Origin: Kiritimatiellales bacterium | GTDB taxonomy: Bacteria > Verrucomicrobiota > Kiritimatiellia > UBA8416 > JAIOPI01 | Direction of reading: 5' to 3' | Length of the DNA stretch: 47,841 bases | Assembly (NCBI GenBank): GCA_945949405.1 | Contig: CAMFEP010000003.1 | Location: 1-47,841, forward strand | In this document: piece by piece, positions 45,716-47,841 of the stretch | Position numbering within the stretch: position 1 is the first letter of the stretch | Layout: each line of letters begins with the position of its first letter | The notes under the pieces: model-generated | Seen by the model: the letters and a program-made list of their open reading frames with translations, nothing else | What the model was told of the DNA's origin: nothing | Databases searched by the model: none | Program-made: the position numbers and the translations under genes

Positions 45716-46894
45716 ATGCACATCGCCACCATCACATCATCCATCTCTCGCAACGCCGGCGGACTCTTCCCCTTGATCCGCGGCCTCAACCATGCCCTGC
45801 TCTCACGCAACGTGCGCATCACCGTGCTCGGCCTCGAGGACGAGTTCACCGCCGCCGATGCGCCAGAATGGAAGCCCCTCGATCTGCGCACCTTCCCCGT
45901 ACACGGCCCGCGCGCCTTCGGTTACGCCCCCGACCTGCACCCCGCCCTCAACGCTCTCGCACCCGACCTCTCCCATGCCCACGGCCTGTGGATGTATCCC
46001 TCCGTCGTCAACAACGCCTGGGCCCAACGCACACGCCGCCCCTACCTGATTTCCCCGCAGGGCATGCTCGACCCCTGGGCCCTGCGCAACGCCGGCTGGA
46101 AAAAACGCATCGCCGGTGCCGCCTATGAAGACCGCCATCTGCGCAGCGCCGCCTGTCTCCACGCCGTCAGCGCCGCCGAAGCCGACGCCCTCCGCACCTA
46201 TGGTTTAAAAAATCCCATCTGCATCATCCCCAACGGCATCGATCTCCCACCACAAAATACCCCCACCCCCGCCGCCCCCTGGCCCGCCACATTTCAAAAC
46301 GGCCGCGCCGTGCTCCTCTTCCTCGGCCGCCTTCATCCGAAAAAAGGGCTCGTCCCCTTGCTGGATGCGTGGCACCAAATCATCCGCGACGATCCCCGCC
46401 ACGCGGATGCCTGGTGCCTCGCCATCGCCGGCTGGGATCAACTCAACCACCGCGCCGCCCTGGAACAACAAGCCACGCGCTTGAACCTCACCCGCCACAT
46501 CCATTTTTGCGGCCCGCTCCACGGCGACGCCAAAGATGCAGCCTTCCGCAACGCCTCGGCTTTCGTCCTGCCCTCGCACAGCGAAGGCATGCCCGCCGCC
46601 GTGCTGGAAGCCTGGTCCTACAACCTTCCCGTCATGATGACTCCCGCCTGCAATCTGCCCGAGGGATTTTCAGAACACGCCGCACTCTCCATCACGCCCG
46701 ACTCCACGGACATCGCGCGCGGCCTGTCTGAAGCATTCCGCCTCTCAACCGCCGACCGTGCCGCCATGGGCACCCGCGGCCGCACCCTCGTGGCCGATCG
46801 CTTCACGTGGGATTCGCTTGCCGCCCGCATGCACCGCGTTTATACATGGGCCGTGAACGGCGGAACCCCGCCCGCGGATGTTCGACTCAATTGA
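45716..46894 (+). CDS. Glycosyltransferase, GT4-like
   Basis: VLLFLGRLHPKKGLVPLLDAWHQI...AFVLPSHSEGMPAAVLEAWSYNLPVMMTPACNLPEGF. Confidence 0.9.
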   Translation: MHIATITSSISRNAGGLFPLIRGLNHALLSRNVRITVLGLEDEFTAADAPEWKPLDLRTFPVHGPRAFGYAPDLHPALNALAPDLSHAHGLWMYPSVVNNAWAQRTRRPYLISPQGMLDPWALRNAGWKKRIAGAAYEDRHLRSAACLHAVSAAEADALRTYGLKNPICIIPNGIDLPPQNTPTPAAPWPATFQNGRAVLLFLGRLHPKKGLVPLLDAWHQIIRDDPRHADAWCLAIAGWDQLNHRAALEQQATRLNLTRHIHFCGPLHGDAKDAAFRNASAFVLPSHSEGMPAAVLEAWSYNLPVMMTPACNLPEGFSEHAALSITPDSTDIARGLSEAFRLSTADRAAMGTRGRTLVADRFTWDSLAARMHRVYTWAVNGGTPPADVRLN

Positions 46895-46912
46895 TCGTTA
46901 TTTATCCGAGGT

Positions 46913-46954
46913 AGGGACGGCGCTCCGCGCCGTCCGTCCGGCCGTCCGTCCCTC
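46913..46954. repeat. GC hairpin AGGGACGGCGCTCCGCGCCGTCCGTCCGGCCGTCCGTCCCT
   Basis: Inverted repeat GGACGGCGC/GCGCCGTCC; between GT and acyltransferase genes. Confidence 0.85.
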
Positions 46955-46967
46955 ATTAGGTGTATAC

Positions 46968-47531
46968 ATGCCTCAATCACCAGCACAGCCCCCCTACCGA
47001 AGCGAATTGAGCACCGCCAACCGCATCGCGCGCACCCTCTGGGCCCTCGTCCGTGCCCTCGCCTTCCGCCCCACTCCAACGCTTTTTTATCCCTGGCGCA
47101 ATCTGCTCCTGCGCCTCTTCGGTGCCCACATCGCCCGCGGCGCGCGCGTCTATCCCTCCTGCCGCATCTGGGCACCTTGGAACCTGCGCATGGCGGATCA
47201 CAGTTGCCTCGGCCCCTTCGTGGACTGCTACAACGTCGCCCCCATCTCTCTCGGCGCCCACGCCATCGTCAGCCAGTACAGCCACCTCTGCGCCGCCACG
47301 CACGACCCGGATGACCCTGCCTTCCCCCTGCGCACCGCGCCCATTGCCATCGGCGCCCAAGCCTGGGTCTGCACCGATGTCTTTGTCGGCCCCGGCGTCA
47401 CCATCGCCGATGGCTGCGTCGTCGGCGCGCGCTCCAGTGTCTTCCGCGACCTCCCCGCCTGGACCATCTGCCACGGCTCCCCCGCCCGCCCGGTGCGCGA
47501 ACGACGCCGGCAGCCGGCGAACGCCGCATGA
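46968..47531 (+). CDS. Hexapeptide acyltransferase (WcaF/LbH-like)
   Basis: LRLFGAHIARGARVYPSCRIWAPWNLRMADHSCLGPFVDCYNVAPISLGAHAIVSQYSHLCAATHD...IAIGAQAWVCTDVFVGPGVTIADGCVVGARSSVFRDLPAWTICHGSPARPVRER. Confidence 0.9.
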   Translation: MPQSPAQPPYRSELSTANRIARTLWALVRALAFRPTPTLFYPWRNLLLRLFGAHIARGARVYPSCRIWAPWNLRMADHSCLGPFVDCYNVAPISLGAHAIVSQYSHLCAATHDPDDPAFPLRTAPIAIGAQAWVCTDVFVGPGVTIADGCVVGARSSVFRDLPAWTICHGSPARPVRERRRQPANAA

Positions 47532-47841
47532 ACCTGCTCCTCCTCAACCAGTTTTACGCGCCGGACCCCGCCCCCACCGGCCAGTTCCTGCGCGACCTCG
47601 CCCAAACCCTCGTGGCCCGCGGGCACCACGTCGCCGTGATTTGCTCCTCCCGCGCCTACGAAGGCAACACCCACTACGCGCCCCGCGAAACCCTTGACGG
47701 CGTCGACGTACACCGCGTGAAAAACTCGCACTGGGGCCGCGCCACCGCCACGGGTCGCATCCTGGATTACCTTTCTTTCTTCGCCGCCGCCTCCGCCCGC
47801 GCCAGATCCCTCCGCCCCCGCCCTGATTTCACCCTCTCCCT
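47528..47841 (+). CDS. Glycosyltransferase, GT4/WbuB-like (partial, runs off right edge)
   Basis: MNLLLLNQFYAPDPAPTGQFLRDLAQTLVARGHHVAVICSSRAYEG...; ATGA overlap with upstream gene. Confidence 0.85.
   Translation, partial: MNLLLLNQFYAPDPAPTGQFLRDLAQTLVARGHHVAVICSSRAYEGNTHYAPRETLDGVDVHRVKNSHWGRATATGRILDYLSFFAAASARARSLRPRPDFTLS

Overview
High-GC bacterial chromosome segment. Gene content and the style of dispersed repeats suggest the Verrucomicrobiota/Kiritimatiellota/Planctomycetota sphere; this is inferred from memory and was not searched. Left part (1-22 kb) is mostly housekeeping: dnaK-groES-groEL (groEL runs off the left edge), a yebC-ruvC-ruvA-ruvB operon, rsmI, hflX, a periplasmic msrB, a Kef-type antiporter and tRNA-His. 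It also holds a small toxin-antitoxin patch (VapBC-like, DUF4160/DUF2442-like), a secreted caspase-like protease, a fatty acid desaturase, an MscS channel and a DUF2961/GH172-like lipoprotein. Right part (22-47.8 kb, running off the right edge) is an exopolysaccharide locus: a TPR + PgaB-like fusion whose deacetylase motifs look destroyed, two related small secreted proteins flanking an outer-membrane beta-barrel gene, a Wza-like exporter, a 1429-aa ORF combining Wzz and BY-kinase with coiled coil and TPR, a Wzx flippase, two Wzy/WaaL-like proteins, at least seven glycosyltransferases and a hexapeptide acyltransferase. Structure not explained by genes is dominated by several unrelated families of short-word intergenic repeats and hairpins. 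They occupy every gap of the yebC-ruvCAB operon, and in several places they are translated into protein termini or signal peptides. All family calls are from reading sequence motifs; no database search was run.
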